Positions 27,731-37,226 of a DNA stretch of 64,000 nucleotides are shown here, piece by piece. Within the stretch, counting starts at the first letter, position 1; each line of letters begins with the position of its first letter. The translations under genes were made by a program, and so were the position numbers. The stretch is from Campylobacter sputorum subsp. sputorum. GTDB taxonomy: Bacteria; Campylobacterota; Campylobacteria; Campylobacterales; Campylobacteraceae. The notes beneath the pieces were generated by a model. That model made no database searches, had not been told where the DNA came from, and was given only the letters and a program-made list of their open reading frames with translations. Location: NCBI RefSeq assembly GCF_008245005.1, contig NZ_CP043427.1, positions 1,178,001 through 1,242,000 on the forward strand, in the 5' to 3' direction.

Positions 27731-28662
27731 TTAAATTTATTACAAAAAGAATACTTTATCTATTTCCTTTGCTATTTGTAGTAAGTATATTTATATTTGC
27801 TCTACTTAGATTAAATGGCACAGACGCTGTTTTAAGCTACCTTGTAGCATCTGGTATAACACCAACTGATGATGCTATAGCTAGTGCCAAAGCAGCTCTT
27901 GGGCTAGATAAACCTATACTTACTCAATATTTCATATGGATAAAACAGGCAATAATGCTGGATTTTGGCTCATCATTTTTAACAAAAAGAGATGTTGCAG
28001 CCGATATGCTTTATTATCTCCCATCAACACTAAAATTAGCCGCCTTTGCACTTTTTTTAACACTTGTTATATCAATTCCACTTGGAATTATAAGCGCCAT
28101 TTACAAAGATAGTTATTTTGATTATTTTACTAGAATCATATCTTATCTTGGGGTGTGTACGCCAAATTTTTGGCTAGGACTTATGCTTATAGTTATTTTT
28201 TCAGTAAAATTAGATTTGCTTCCGCCATTTGGCATAGGTTCTTTTTCGCATATGATTATGCCAGCAATTGCAATATCTTTTATGTCAATTGCAATAAATA
28301 TAAGATTAATTCGAGCAAATATGCTAGAAAATAAAAACAAAAGATATATCATATATGCCAAATCAAGAGGTTTAAAAAACTATCAAATTTATATAAATTA
28401 TATCTTTAAAATTTCTTTACTTCCCATAGTAACAACACTTGGAATGCACATAGGAGAGCTTATAGGAGGGGCTCTTATTATAGAAAATATCTTTGCTTAT
28501 CCAGGTATTGGGAGATATGCTGTAAATGCGATATCAAATAACGACTATCCAGTTATTCAATGTTTTATAATTATGATGAGTTTTATTTTTATTATTTTAA
28601 ATTTGATAATTGATATACTCTATGCTTTTATAGATCCTAGGGTTAAAAAAGGTATGGTTTAA
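27727..28662 (+). CDS. nikB: nickel ABC transporter permease NikB
   Basis: A 311-residue inner-membrane permease with about six helices. It shows the DppB/NikB pattern: an N-terminal helix beginning ITKRILYLFPLLFVV, LGLDKPILTQYFIW, and the cytoplasmic loop with RLIRANMLE...YIIYAKSRGL followed by GELIGGALIIENIFAYPGIG. It forms the channel with NikC. The ATG overlaps the nikA stop by 4 bases. Confidence 0.85.
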   Translation: MIKFITKRILYLFPLLFVVSIFIFALLRLNGTDAVLSYLVASGITPTDDAIASAKAALGLDKPILTQYFIWIKQAIMLDFGSSFLTKRDVAADMLYYLPSTLKLAAFALFLTLVISIPLGIISAIYKDSYFDYFTRIISYLGVCTPNFWLGLMLIVIFSVKLDLLPPFGIGSFSHMIMPAIAISFMSIAINIRLIRANMLENKNKRYIIYAKSRGLKNYQIYINYIFKISLLPIVTTLGMHIGELIGGALIIENIFAYPGIGRYAVNAISNNDYPVIQCFIIMMSFIFIILNLIIDILYAFIDPRVKKGMV

Positions 28663-28664
28663 AA

Positions 28665-29480
28665 ATGAAAATAATCCACTATATAACTATATTTTTAGCA
28701 ATTTTCATAATTTTTATAATGTTTTTTGGTTTATATCTCGCACCACATGATCCAAATTTAGTAGATTTATCTCTTAAATTTGCACCTATTTCAAAAGATC
28801 ATTTACTAGGTTGCGATCATCTTGGAAGAGATCAATTTTCAAGACTGATAGCCGGTAGTTCTTTATCATTAAAATCAGCTTTTATAACACTATTTTTCAT
28901 ACTGGCATTAGGTATAATAATAGGCGGATTAAGCGGTTTTGTAGGCGGAAAAATAGATAATTTATTGATGAGAATTTGTGATATGTTTTTAAGTTTTCCA
29001 ACAGTTGTTTTAGCTCTATTTTTAGTTGGAATTTTAGGAACCGGTCTTACTAATGTCATTATTGCCATAGCTCTAACACACTGGGCTTGGTATGCAAGAA
29101 TAATAAGAAGTTTAGTTTTATCACTAAAATCAAAAGAGTATGTTTTGATAAGCAAAATAAGCGGAGCAAGTATAACTCAAAATTTTAGTAAAAATATGAT
29201 AAAACCAATTATCTCTCAATGCTTTGTGCTCGCAACTCTTGATATAGGTCATATAATGCTTCACATATCAGGACTTAGTTTTTTAGGTCTTGGGGTAAAA
29301 GCTCCAACTCCCGAATGGGGAATCATGATAAGTGATGCAAAAGAGTATATTTTTTCTCATAGTGAGCTTATATTATATCCAGGACTTGCACTATTTATAA
29401 CCGTTTTTGTATTTAATATGCTTGGAGATATGTTGCGCGATAGACTAGATGTTTCGGTGGAAATTCATGAAAAGCCTTAA
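28665..29480 (+). CDS. nikC: nickel ABC transporter permease NikC
   Basis: A 271-residue permease of the DppC/NikC type, starting with one membrane helix, then YLAPHDPNLVDL, LLGCDHLGRDQFSRLI, and the coupling loop ALTHWAWYARIIRSLVLSLK followed by GLSFLGLGVKAPTPEWG. It pairs with NikB and starts 3 bases after it. Its end overlaps nikD by 14 bases. Confidence 0.87.
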   Translation: MKIIHYITIFLAIFIIFIMFFGLYLAPHDPNLVDLSLKFAPISKDHLLGCDHLGRDQFSRLIAGSSLSLKSAFITLFFILALGIIIGGLSGFVGGKIDNLLMRICDMFLSFPTVVLALFLVGILGTGLTNVIIAIALTHWAWYARIIRSLVLSLKSKEYVLISKISGASITQNFSKNMIKPIISQCFVLATLDIGHIMLHISGLSFLGLGVKAPTPEWGIMISDAKEYIFSHSELILYPGLALFITVFVFNMLGDMLRDRLDVSVEIHEKP

Positions 29481-30213
29481 AATTTCAAACTTAAATATAA
29501 AAAATAATGATAAAAATATCGTTTCAAATTTAAACCTATCTATAAATAGTGGAGAAATAGTAGCTCTTGTTGGCAAAAGCGGAAGTGGAAAAACACTTAG
29601 TTCAAGTGCTCTTCTTGGTTTTTTACCAAAAAATCTAAATATGAGCGGAGATTTTTATATAAATAACACAAATTTAAAAGAGTTGAAAACACATAGATAC
29701 ATAAGCTACATAATGCAAAATCCAGCTTCAGCGTTTCATCCAACAAAAACAATAATGGGACATGCAAAAGAAACACAAAAAGCAAATAATAAAAAATTCA
29801 ATAAAGATGAAATTTATCAAGCCCTACAAACAGTTAAACTACAAAAAGATATAGCAAATTTATACCCTTTTGAGATGAGCGGCGGAATGCTCCAAAGAGC
29901 TATGATAGCCCTTGCTTTGCTTCAAGATACACCATTTTTAGTAGCAGATGAGTGCACAACGGATCTTGATTTAATAGTCCAAAGCACGATTTTAGAAATT
30001 TTATCAGACCTTGCAAGACAAAAAAATATAGGAATTTTGTTAATAACACATGATTTTGGAGTAGTAGCTAAAATAGCTAATAAAGTTTTTGTTATAGATG
30101 AAGGTAAGATAGTAGAAGAAAACAGCGTAAAAGAAATTTTTGAAAATCCAAGGCATGACATAACAAAAGAGTTAATGAATGCGCATTTAAATTTATATAA
30201 AGAGACAATATGA
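29467..30213 (+). CDS. nikD: nickel ABC transporter ATPase NikD
   Basis: The ATG at 29467 gives 248 residues; a start at 29449 would lie deeper in nikC. Walker A: LVGKSGSGKTLSSSA; Q-loop YIMQNPASAFHP; signature MSGGMLQRAMIA; Walker B FLVADECTTDLD. This is the first of two ATPases typical of the Opp/Nik class. It overlaps nikE by 4 bases. Confidence 0.88.
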   Translation: MKSLKISNLNIKNNDKNIVSNLNLSINSGEIVALVGKSGSGKTLSSSALLGFLPKNLNMSGDFYINNTNLKELKTHRYISYIMQNPASAFHPTKTIMGHAKETQKANNKKFNKDEIYQALQTVKLQKDIANLYPFEMSGGMLQRAMIALALLQDTPFLVADECTTDLDLIVQSTILEILSDLARQKNIGILLITHDFGVVAKIANKVFVIDEGKIVEENSVKEIFENPRHDITKELMNAHLNLYKETI

Positions 30214-30995
30214 ATAAAATTCTAGAATTAAAAAATATCTCAAAAACATATAAATCTTTCTCATTTTTTAAATCAACAAAACCAAATAAAGTATTAAAGG
30301 ATATATCTTTTAGCCTGCATGAAAAAGAAGCATTAGCACTCCTTGGACAAAGCGGTAGCGGTAAAAGCACAATTGCTAAGATTATTTGTAACATTACAAA
30401 ACAAGATAATGGGGAGATTTATCTTGAAGATAAAAAAGTAAATTTAAAAACGTTAAGCCAAAAAAGAGAATTTTACAAGAAAGTTCAAATAGTATTTCAA
30501 GATAGTATCTCAGCATTAAATCCTGCATTAAATATCTTCGAAGCTATAAGCGAACCACTTGATTATCTTAGTAAATTTACAAAAAATGAAAAGAAAAAAA
30601 TAGTAACAAATTTACTAAAAAAAGTTCATCTTGATATAAGCCTAGATACAAAAGTATCCTTTTTAAGCGGCGGAATGGCACAAAGGGTCTGCATAGCAAG
30701 AGCTATGGCAATATCACCAAAAATCATCATTTTAGATGAGGCAACATCTTCTCTTGATATAATCCTACAAAAAGAAATAATAAATTTAATAAACGAAATG
30801 AAAAGAAAATTTAGTTTTATAATAATAACCCACGATATGAGAATTGTTAAAATGATGTGTGATAGAGTAATACTGCTTGATGATGGTAAAATAATAGAAA
30901 ATTTAGAACTAAACAATAAACAAACTTTTCAAAGTAATATCGGTAGAAAACTAATATCTTCAATACTTCCAAGAAAACCTACACAATTTTATTAA
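30210..30995 (+). CDS. nikE: nickel ABC transporter ATPase NikE
   Basis: A 261-residue ATPase with Walker A LLGQSGSGKSTIAK, Q-loop IVFQDSISALNP, signature LSGGMAQRVCIARA and Walker B IILDEATSSLD. It completes the five-gene transporter and ends the operon; no clear intrinsic terminator follows. Confidence 0.88.
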   Translation: MNKILELKNISKTYKSFSFFKSTKPNKVLKDISFSLHEKEALALLGQSGSGKSTIAKIICNITKQDNGEIYLEDKKVNLKTLSQKREFYKKVQIVFQDSISALNPALNIFEAISEPLDYLSKFTKNEKKKIVTNLLKKVHLDISLDTKVSFLSGGMAQRVCIARAMAISPKIIILDEATSSLDIILQKEIINLINEMKRKFSFIIITHDMRIVKMMCDRVILLDDGKIIENLELNNKQTFQSNIGRKLISSILPRKPTQFY

Positions 30996-31076
30996 AAATT
31001 CCTTATTTTGCAAATAAACTTATGATATATGCAATTTTTCATAGAAAATTTTACATTTTTTTGTTAAAATATATCT

Positions 31077-31322
31077 ATGAGAGTTGATAAATTTTTAAAT
31101 GCGGTAAATATCACTAAACGCAGAACAATAAGCGAAGATATGTGTAGAAGTGGTGTCGTAAGCATAAATGGTATGGTAGCTAAAGCTTCAAAAGATGTGA
31201 AAGTTGGTGATAAAATTTCTATTAAATTTATCACAAAAACTGACGAATACGAAGTTTTAGCCATACCAATAACAAAAAATATACCAAAAAATTTACAAAG
31301 CGAGTTTATAAAAAAGATATGA
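31077..31322 (+). CDS. S4-domain RNA-binding protein (Hsp15-like)
   Basis: An 81-residue protein consisting of one S4 domain: MRVDKFLNAVNITKRRTISE, then SGVVSINGMVAKASKDVKVG. Related to HslR/Hsp15, which binds stalled 50S subunits. It heads S4-tsaE-lptB-rpoN, the same order recalled in C. jejuni. Its stop overlaps the tsaE start (ATGA). Confidence 0.85.
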   Translation: MRVDKFLNAVNITKRRTISEDMCRSGVVSINGMVAKASKDVKVGDKISIKFITKTDEYEVLAIPITKNIPKNLQSEFIKKI

Positions 31323-31720
31323 AAACTTACATTTTATCATTAGATGAATTAGATGATTTTGTTAAAAAGCTTCCAAAAGAGGGCATAATTTTATTATGTG
31401 GAAATTTAGCAAGCGGTAAAACAACGCTAACTAAAAAAATAGCACTAAATTTAGAAATTACAGACGAGATTACATCTCCAACTTTTAATATCATGCAAAG
31501 TTATGACGATATTTTATACCATTATGATATATACAATGATGGCACAAAAAAGCTTTTAGAAACTGGTCTTTTTGAAAATTTATTTGAAGATGGTTTGCAT
31601 GTAGTAGAATGGGCGGATAAAAGCTTAGAAAATTTACTTAATGAAAATTCTCTAAATTATATAAAAATAACAATCACTCCTTTTGAAGACAAAAGAAAAT
31701 ATGAGGTAGTTCGTGCATAA
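31319..31720 (+). CDS. tsaE: tRNA threonylcarbamoyladenosine biosynthesis ATPase TsaE
   Basis: A 133-residue P-loop protein with LLCGNLASGKTTLTKKI (residues about 26-42), ITSPTFNIMQSY and YHYDIYN, all family hallmarks; VVEWADKS is near residue 98. It works with TsaB and TsaD to make t6A37 in tRNA. Slightly short but complete. Overlaps both neighbours by a few bases. Confidence 0.9.
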   Translation: MKTYILSLDELDDFVKKLPKEGIILLCGNLASGKTTLTKKIALNLEITDEITSPTFNIMQSYDDILYHYDIYNDGTKKLLETGLFENLFEDGLHVVEWADKSLENLLNENSLNYIKITITPFEDKRKYEVVRA

Positions 31721-32441
31721 ATTAGAGATAAAAAATCTGCAAAAAACTATAAAAAAATCTAACATTATAAAAGATATATCTCTTAGCGTAAAAAGTGGCG
31801 AAGTTGTTGGACTTCTTGGCCCAAATGGAGCTGGAAAAACAACAACATTTTATATGATTTGTGGTCTAATACCCCCAAGCAGTGGTAATATTTTTTTAGA
31901 TGATTTAGATATTACTAAAATTCCACTTCATAAAAGAGCAAAACTTGGCATTGGCTATTTGCCACAAGAAAGCAGTATTTTTAAAGATCTAAGCGTAGAA
32001 GAAAATCTTATGCTAGCTGCCGAAGTTACATATAAGAAAAATGACAAACTAATACCAAAAAAAGTTGATGAAATGTTAGAGCTTTTAAACATTGAGCCAA
32101 TTCGCAATAGAAAAGGCATTAGTCTAAGTGGCGGGGAGCGTAGAAGATGTGAAATAGCCAGATCTCTCATGATAACGCCTAAATTCCTACTACTTGATGA
32201 GCCTTTTGCTGGGGTTGATCCTATTGCAGTTGCTGATATTCAAAATATCATTAAAGATTTAAGAAAACTTAATATAGGCATTTTAATAACAGATCACAAT
32301 GTTAGAGAAACACTTGCGATATGCTCTAGAGCTTATGTCATAAAAGATGGCTCACTACTAGCAAGCGGATCATCACAAGAAGTTGCCAACAATGAAATGG
32401 TTAGAACTTACTATCTAGGAACAGAGTTTAAACTCTTATAG
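31713..32441 (+). CDS. lptB: LPS export ABC transporter ATPase LptB
   Basis: A 242-residue ATPase: Walker A LLGPNGAGKTTTFYMICGL, GIGYLPQESSIFKDLSVEEN with the Q-loop, signature LSGGERRRCEIAR, Walker B FLLLDEPFAGVDP, H-switch ITDHNVRE. The sequence around LPQESSIFKDLSV is typical of LptB. It powers transport of lipopolysaccharide from the inner membrane with LptFG. Position in front of rpoN is conserved in many proteobacteria. Confidence 0.93.
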   Translation: MHKLEIKNLQKTIKKSNIIKDISLSVKSGEVVGLLGPNGAGKTTTFYMICGLIPPSSGNIFLDDLDITKIPLHKRAKLGIGYLPQESSIFKDLSVEENLMLAAEVTYKKNDKLIPKKVDEMLELLNIEPIRNRKGISLSGGERRRCEIARSLMITPKFLLLDEPFAGVDPIAVADIQNIIKDLRKLNIGILITDHNVRETLAICSRAYVIKDGSLLASGSSQEVANNEMVRTYYLGTEFKLL

Positions 32442-32443
32442 AT

Positions 32444-33688
32444 ATGCTTCGTCAAAGCCAAACTCTTGGACCAAAAGCAAAGCTAAATCACACACTACAA
32501 AGCTGGTTGCCAATTTTACAAGCAAGCAGCGAAGATTTAAAAGAAACTCTTGAGCCATTAGTTAGCGGAAACCCTTTTGTAAGCATAGAAGCAAATCCAA
32601 AATCTATAAGAAAAAAAACTTTTTTTTCCACAAATACTAAAAACTCCACAACAGACAATATAGAATCCCTTTGTATATATGAAAAAAGCTTATATGAAAA
32701 ACTTTATGAACAGATAAACAAGCCGCTTTTTCCTACTCAAAAATCACAAAATATTGCTTATAAAATCATAGAATGCATAAATAACGAAGGATATTTTGAA
32801 GAAGATAGCGAAATTTATAAAGAGTATTCAAAAGACGAAATAGAAAACATAAGAGCTAGATTTAGCCTACTTGAGCCAACTGGGGTTGGTGCTAGAAACT
32901 ACAAAGAAAGTTTTTTATTTCAACTTGAAGATATGCAAATAGATAGTGAGCTTTATGATATTTGCACAAAACTTATAGAAAATTTTGAAAATCTTGAAGA
33001 ATTTGTAAATTTAACTAGATATTCGCAAGCCATGAATATAATAAAAAAATTTAAAAATCCCCCAGCTATTGAATATCTAGAAAATCAAATGCAGGCAATT
33101 TCAGATATTATAGTTACAAGCTCAAGCGATGGCATACAAGTTAGTATAAATGATGATTATTACCCAAAGATAGTTATAGAAAATGAATATATAAATAACG
33201 ACAATGAGTTTATAAGCTCTCGTATAAAAGAGGGGTTAGATTTAATAGACGCACTTGAAATGCGTAAATCCACACTTTATAAAATAGGACTTATGATTAT
33301 AGAATATCAATACGATTATTTTATAGGTGGAGATATAAAACCAATGAGGCTTAAAGATATTGCCGTTGATTTAGGAAGAAATCCATCTACCATATCTCGT
33401 GCTATAACAAATAAATTTTTATCTTCTCCTAGAGGAACTGTGCCATTAAAGTTATTTTTTGCAGGAGCAGCTAGCGAAGAGGTTTCAAATGTCGCTATAA
33501 AAGAATTTATACAAAACGCAATCCTAAGCGAAAACAAGAAAAAACCACTCAGCGATCTTGCCCTACTCGAAATGGCTCAAAAAGAATTTGATGTAAATTT
33601 AGTTAGAAGAACTATCACAAAATATAGAAAATCTCTAAATATAGGCTCTTCTAGCCAAAGAAAAAAGCTCTACGCTATCACGCACTAA
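32444..33688 (+). CDS. rpoN: RNA polymerase sigma-54 factor
   Basis: A 414-residue sigma-54. The N-terminal activator-interacting region is glutamine/leucine-rich (LRQSQTLGPKAKLNHTLQSW). The core-binding middle follows. The C-terminus has the helix-turn-helix LKDIAVDLGRNPSTISRAI and the RpoN box VRRTITKYRKSLNI. In Campylobacter it controls flagellar hook and filament genes with FlgSR. The ATG lies 2 bases after lptB. Its stop overlaps the convergent J-domain gene by 11 bases. Confidence 0.95.
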   Translation: MLRQSQTLGPKAKLNHTLQSWLPILQASSEDLKETLEPLVSGNPFVSIEANPKSIRKKTFFSTNTKNSTTDNIESLCIYEKSLYEKLYEQINKPLFPTQKSQNIAYKIIECINNEGYFEEDSEIYKEYSKDEIENIRARFSLLEPTGVGARNYKESFLFQLEDMQIDSELYDICTKLIENFENLEEFVNLTRYSQAMNIIKKFKNPPAIEYLENQMQAISDIIVTSSSDGIQVSINDDYYPKIVIENEYINNDNEFISSRIKEGLDLIDALEMRKSTLYKIGLMIIEYQYDYFIGGDIKPMRLKDIAVDLGRNPSTISRAITNKFLSSPRGTVPLKLFFAGAASEEVSNVAIKEFIQNAILSENKKKPLSDLALLEMAQKEFDVNLVRRTITKYRKSLNIGSSSQRKKLYAITH

Positions 33689-34502
33689 TGAAGTTTTCTT
33701 GCTCTTTAAAGTATGGTTTCAATGCATCATATGCTTTTTGAATATTTTCAAATTTTTCTCTATATGAGTTTTGAATTTCCACAGGTTTGTTTTGATGTCT
33801 ATCTGGATGATAAAGCTTTATAAGACTTAAATAACTAGATCTAACAGTCTCGCTATCATCTGTCTTTTCGCAACCCAAAATTTCAAAATACTCTTCTAGC
33901 AAATTTGCAAGTGCTTTAAATCTTTTTATAAATTTACTTGATTGTCTAACTTTAATCTCTTTTTTAAATTTAGCAAAAGATTTTTCATCATAATTGCAAT
34001 CTATTGTATAATTAAATATCTCTTTTGTGTTAAAAAACATATCAAGCATATCTAGAGATTCTTCATTTTGTATATTTAGTGTAATGATATTTTCAAATTT
34101 ATCAAATTTAATTCCCCACTCATTGCAACATTGATTTATATAAGAAATGAAAAAATTATCACTATTTTTTATATTTAAAGTTACTTCGCTATTTTTAAAA
34201 TTTGCCTCTATTAAGACCACTGATTTGAGTGTATTTTGCTGGATTAAGCTTAATTTTATAGTAGAAAATTCGCTCATCTTAAAATCAAAACTTTTATTAT
34301 GGTATTTTTTATACATATTTTGTAAAAATTTAAAGAAATACTTTCTTTGAACTTTCTCGCTCTCATCATAAAAAGATATTATTTTACCTTTATTGCCAAC
34401 ACTTTTTTTAAAATTTTTCTTAATCATTGATTGTAGCTGAGAAAACACGCTGCTATCATCTGTATTTATAGAAATAGACTCTAAAGTTTGAATTACATTC
34501 AT
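33678..34502 (-). CDS. J-domain protein with an unknown N-terminal region
   Basis: I use the ATG at 34502 (GGAG 7 bases upstream), 274 aa; the longer frame from 34562 has no such signal. The C-terminal 65 residues are a J domain: TVRSSYLSLIKLYHPDRHQN with the HPD tripeptide, then FENIQKAYDAL. The first 200 residues are not recognised; they contain many aromatic and lysine residues. A C-terminal J domain suggests a dedicated DnaK co-chaperone delivering a particular client. It lies tail to tail with rpoN. Confidence 0.75.
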   Translation of the reverse strand: MNVIQTLESISINTDDSSVFSQLQSMIKKNFKKSVGNKGKIISFYDESEKVQRKYFFKFLQNMYKKYHNKSFDFKMSEFSTIKLSLIQQNTLKSVVLIEANFKNSEVTLNIKNSDNFFISYINQCCNEWGIKFDKFENIITLNIQNEESLDMLDMFFNTKEIFNYTIDCNYDEKSFAKFKKEIKVRQSSKFIKRFKALANLLEEYFEILGCEKTDDSETVRSSYLSLIKLYHPDRHQNKPVEIQNSYREKFENIQKAYDALKPYFKEQENFISA

Positions 34503-34597
34503 AAAAGCTCTCCATCGCAAAATTACATAATCACTAAAGCAAATAGCGTTCCAATTTGACATATTTTTTATATTATAAATTTAAATATACAACAAAA

Positions 34598-34894
34598 CTA
34601 AACTTTCAAAGCCTTTTTAACATAATCACTAGCCATTTCTATACTCCAAGCTGGCTCCCAAACTAGTTCGATTTCGCACTCTTTTACACCAATTGTTTTT
34701 AAAACAGCATCATTTACCCAAGTTAGTATAAGTTCATGCAAAGGGCAAGATTTTGTAGATAAAGTCATGACAATTTTTGCTTTTTCATTATCAAATAAAA
34801 CTTCATATATAAGCCCTAATGATACGATATCAAAACCAATTTCTGGGTCAACTACGCTTTTTAAATTTTCATAAATTTCATCAATTTTATTCAT
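34598..34894 (-). CDS. DUF59/MIP18-family iron-sulfur assembly protein
   Basis: A 98-residue protein with the DUF59 pattern: VDPEIGFDIVSLGLIYEV near residue 16, MTLSTKSCPLHELILTWV with the conserved cysteine near 48, and a C-terminal ELVWEPAWSIEMASD. Related to SufT/PaaD, which help Fe-S cluster maturation. It is the last of three leftward genes (DUF2249-like, NnrS-like membrane protein, this one) 7 bases apart or less. Confidence 0.85.
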   Translation of the reverse strand: MNKIDEIYENLKSVVDPEIGFDIVSLGLIYEVLFDNEKAKIVMTLSTKSCPLHELILTWVNDAVLKTIGVKECEIELVWEPAWSIEMASDYVKKALKV

Positions 34895-34901
34895 ATCTAT
34901 C

Positions 34902-36065
34902 TCAACTAAATTTTATATATTTAAAAATATTTACCATATTGATAATTACACATATAACGCTCATAAAAAGAAATAATGCTACCATATATTTTAAATTTAA
35001 AACAGCCAAAAAAACTGAAAAAATATTAAAAAATAGAGAAATGTAGGCCAAATTCTTATTTATCATATCTTCTAGCATAGGAACTTTTTTCTTGCCAACA
35101 AAAGGCGAAACATAATGATACCAAACCAAAAAAGGCACTATTTTATAAAGATGTCCCACTATAAAAGCATATAAAAACCCATACGTTAAAGCAAAAACAA
35201 AACTATTTTTTTCATATAAATAAAGAACTATGGCTAGAAATAAAAACAAAAAACTAAATATTATATTTAAGTTCCAATAATCATAATTCCTCCTAACCCT
35301 ATTTTTAAGTATTAAAATAACTTGAACTACAAAAAAAGCTAAGCTGATATATAAAAATATTTCAGCCAATTTTAAACTAAAAGTTAAGTTAACACCAATA
35401 CATAAAAACACAACAAAAGATATTTTGTAGCATAAAAAACTATTTTTATGAGATAGTGTAAACATAGGTATTAGCACACTTGATGCACCTAGAATGATTA
35501 AATATATAAATCCTAAGACAAAATAAATATGATAATAAAATAAAACTTCTATATCTAGATTTATACTTCCACTTACTGCCAAAAGTAAAAAAAATCCAGT
35601 TAACACACCAATTAATAAGAAAAAACCGCCTACAAAAAATGTTAAATATGCATAATTTTTTACTTTAGCATTTTTAAAACTTAGTAAATAACTAATACAA
35701 AAAAATACTATGCTTAAAAATAAAACTATACCTCCAGAATACATAAAAGCAATATTTTCAATAAACATTCCATAAGAAAACAAAACTATGGAAAATGCAT
35801 AAAATATAAAATTTAAAAAAGCAAACTTTATGCTATAAAAATCCTTTTCAAGAATAACAGAAGTTAACTGATAAAGTGCTCCAATTATAACACTAATTAC
35901 AAAACCAACCAAATAAATATGAAAAAATGAAGCAGTATGGAAAGATAAAAATGAGCTAAAGTCTACATTAAAATAAACAAAAATACTCAAAAAAAGATAG
36001 CTTAAACCTAGTATTAAATATCCGCCGACAAGTTTAAATGGAGGCACAAAAGTTTTTATCATCAT
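34902..36065 (-). CDS. polytopic membrane protein, NnrS/haem-copper-oxidase-like
   Basis: A 387-residue protein with about 12 membrane helices. Histidines placed inside helices (FHTASFFHIYLVGFVISVI near residue 45, YYHIYFVLGFIYLIILGASS near 186, VGHLYKIVPFLVWYHYVSPF near 310) recall NnrS and the subunit-I-like haem-copper family, in which they bind haem and metal. Its place between DUF59 and DUF2249-type genes also suits a nitric-oxide or haem/iron stress role, which is inference. I cannot assign it to one family with confidence. Confidence 0.6.
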   Translation of the reverse strand: MMIKTFVPPFKLVGGYLILGLSYLFLSIFVYFNVDFSSFLSFHTASFFHIYLVGFVISVIIGALYQLTSVILEKDFYSIKFAFLNFIFYAFSIVLFSYGMFIENIAFMYSGGIVLFLSIVFFCISYLLSFKNAKVKNYAYLTFFVGGFFLLIGVLTGFFLLLAVSGSINLDIEVLFYYHIYFVLGFIYLIILGASSVLIPMFTLSHKNSFLCYKISFVVFLCIGVNLTFSLKLAEIFLYISLAFFVVQVILILKNRVRRNYDYWNLNIIFSFLFLFLAIVLYLYEKNSFVFALTYGFLYAFIVGHLYKIVPFLVWYHYVSPFVGKKKVPMLEDMINKNLAYISLFFNIFSVFLAVLNLKYMVALFLFMSVICVIINMVNIFKYIKFS

Positions 36066-36068
36066 ATT

Positions 36069-36416
36069 TTAACCGTGACAAACTTGATTTATATCGTAAG
36101 TTTTTGGCGTTACTCCCTCTTTTAAACTAAAAATAATCTTAACAAAACCACTTTTTAAATCTTCTTTTTCATAATCAAATTCATAACTTATTTTTGGAAT
36201 AAGTCCCACTGGAAATTTATGATTTATCATAATTAGTTTTGTAAATTTATCTTTTATCAAATTTAAGCCAGCCATCGCGTTTACCATTGGTCCAGGAGGA
36301 GTTAGGGCTGTGCTATCAAATCCGATAAACCTGATACCATTTTCAATTTTTTCATAAAAATCAACGTTAGAACCAAAAACTTCAATCAAATTCCAATCTT
36401 TAAAATTTTCACTCAT
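36069..36416 (-). CDS. DUF2249-like protein
   Basis: A 115-residue soluble protein. The stretch FDSTALTPPGPMVNAMAGLN followed by LIMINHKFPVGLIPKI has the shape of DUF2249 (PPEPM, then a P-x-L-x-P segment), a TusA-like fold linked to respiratory and nitrogen-oxide gene clusters. A single cysteine sits near the end (QVCHG). It starts the trio ahead of the membrane protein, with 3 bases between them. Assignment is by pattern only. Confidence 0.6.
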   Translation of the reverse strand: MSENFKDWNLIEVFGSNVDFYEKIENGIRFIGFDSTALTPPGPMVNAMAGLNLIKDKFTKLIMINHKFPVGLIPKISYEFDYEKEDLKSGFVKIIFSLKEGVTPKTYDINQVCHG

Positions 36417-36512
36417 CTAAAATCCTTTTTATTTTAATTTTTAGGATTTTAACATAATACTTGTCCTATTTTATTGATTTTAATCAAAATATAATATAAA
36501 ATTATTTTTGCA

Positions 36513-37226
36513 TTACTCCCAAACACACTCTTTATTTATTTCTACATACTCTTTTAAGCTTTCAAAAGGGGTATATTCCCCCTTATAAGCCAAACTTGGA
36601 CAATCTTTCACATAAAAACCTAGATAAATCCAACGAAGATTATTTACTTTTGCTAATATTATTTGCCTAAGAAGTGAAAATTTACCCAAGCTGTACCAAG
36701 AATAATCAGGATCATAATAGCAATAAATCGAACTTATGCCATCGTTTATAAAATCTATCAAATCTACACAAATAAGTTTTTCGCCATCATAGTAAGAAAT
36801 TTCTTTACCAAATTCCCCTGCTCCATCTACATAAAGTTCATAATATTTTTGATAACTAAGCTCGTAAAATTTCCAATCTTTTTTGCTGCTCATATACATA
36901 TGATATTTACTATAAAGCCTTAAATGCTCATCATCACAAAGTGGTGCTGAAATGTAAGAAAGTGTATTTTTATTGCGTTTTATTGCCTTTTTTGCACTCT
37001 TTGTAAAATTAAAATTTTTAGCATCTATTCTTATACTAATACATTCATTGCAATTTTCACATATAGGCTTTGAATAATATCTTCCAAAACGCCTATATCC
37101 ATGTTGAGTTAGTGTTGAGTTTAAATCAAAACTAGCATCAAAAACATATTTATAGGCACTTCTTGAGGCTTTGGCTTCAAGATATGGACAAGGTGAACTA
37201 AGTGTGCAAAAATCAATGCTTATCAT
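36513..37226 (-). CDS. bpt: aspartate/glutamate leucyltransferase
   Basis: A 237-residue Bpt enzyme transferring leucine from tRNA to N-terminal Asp/Glu, marking proteins for ClpSAP. The N-terminal SPCPYLEAKASRSAY carries the first cysteines. ICENCNECISIRID near residue 56 completes the conserved cysteine region. YCYYDPDYSWYSLGKFSLL and YLGFYVKDCPSLAYKGEY are family blocks. The order bpt, small protein, pycA is recalled from C. jejuni. The ATG overlaps the upstream gene by 4 bases. Confidence 0.92.
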   Translation of the reverse strand: MISIDFCTLSSPCPYLEAKASRSAYKYVFDASFDLNSTLTQHGYRRFGRYYSKPICENCNECISIRIDAKNFNFTKSAKKAIKRNKNTLSYISAPLCDDEHLRLYSKYHMYMSSKKDWKFYELSYQKYYELYVDGAGEFGKEISYYDGEKLICVDLIDFINDGISSIYCYYDPDYSWYSLGKFSLLRQIILAKVNNLRWIYLGFYVKDCPSLAYKGEYTPFESLKEYVEINKECVWE

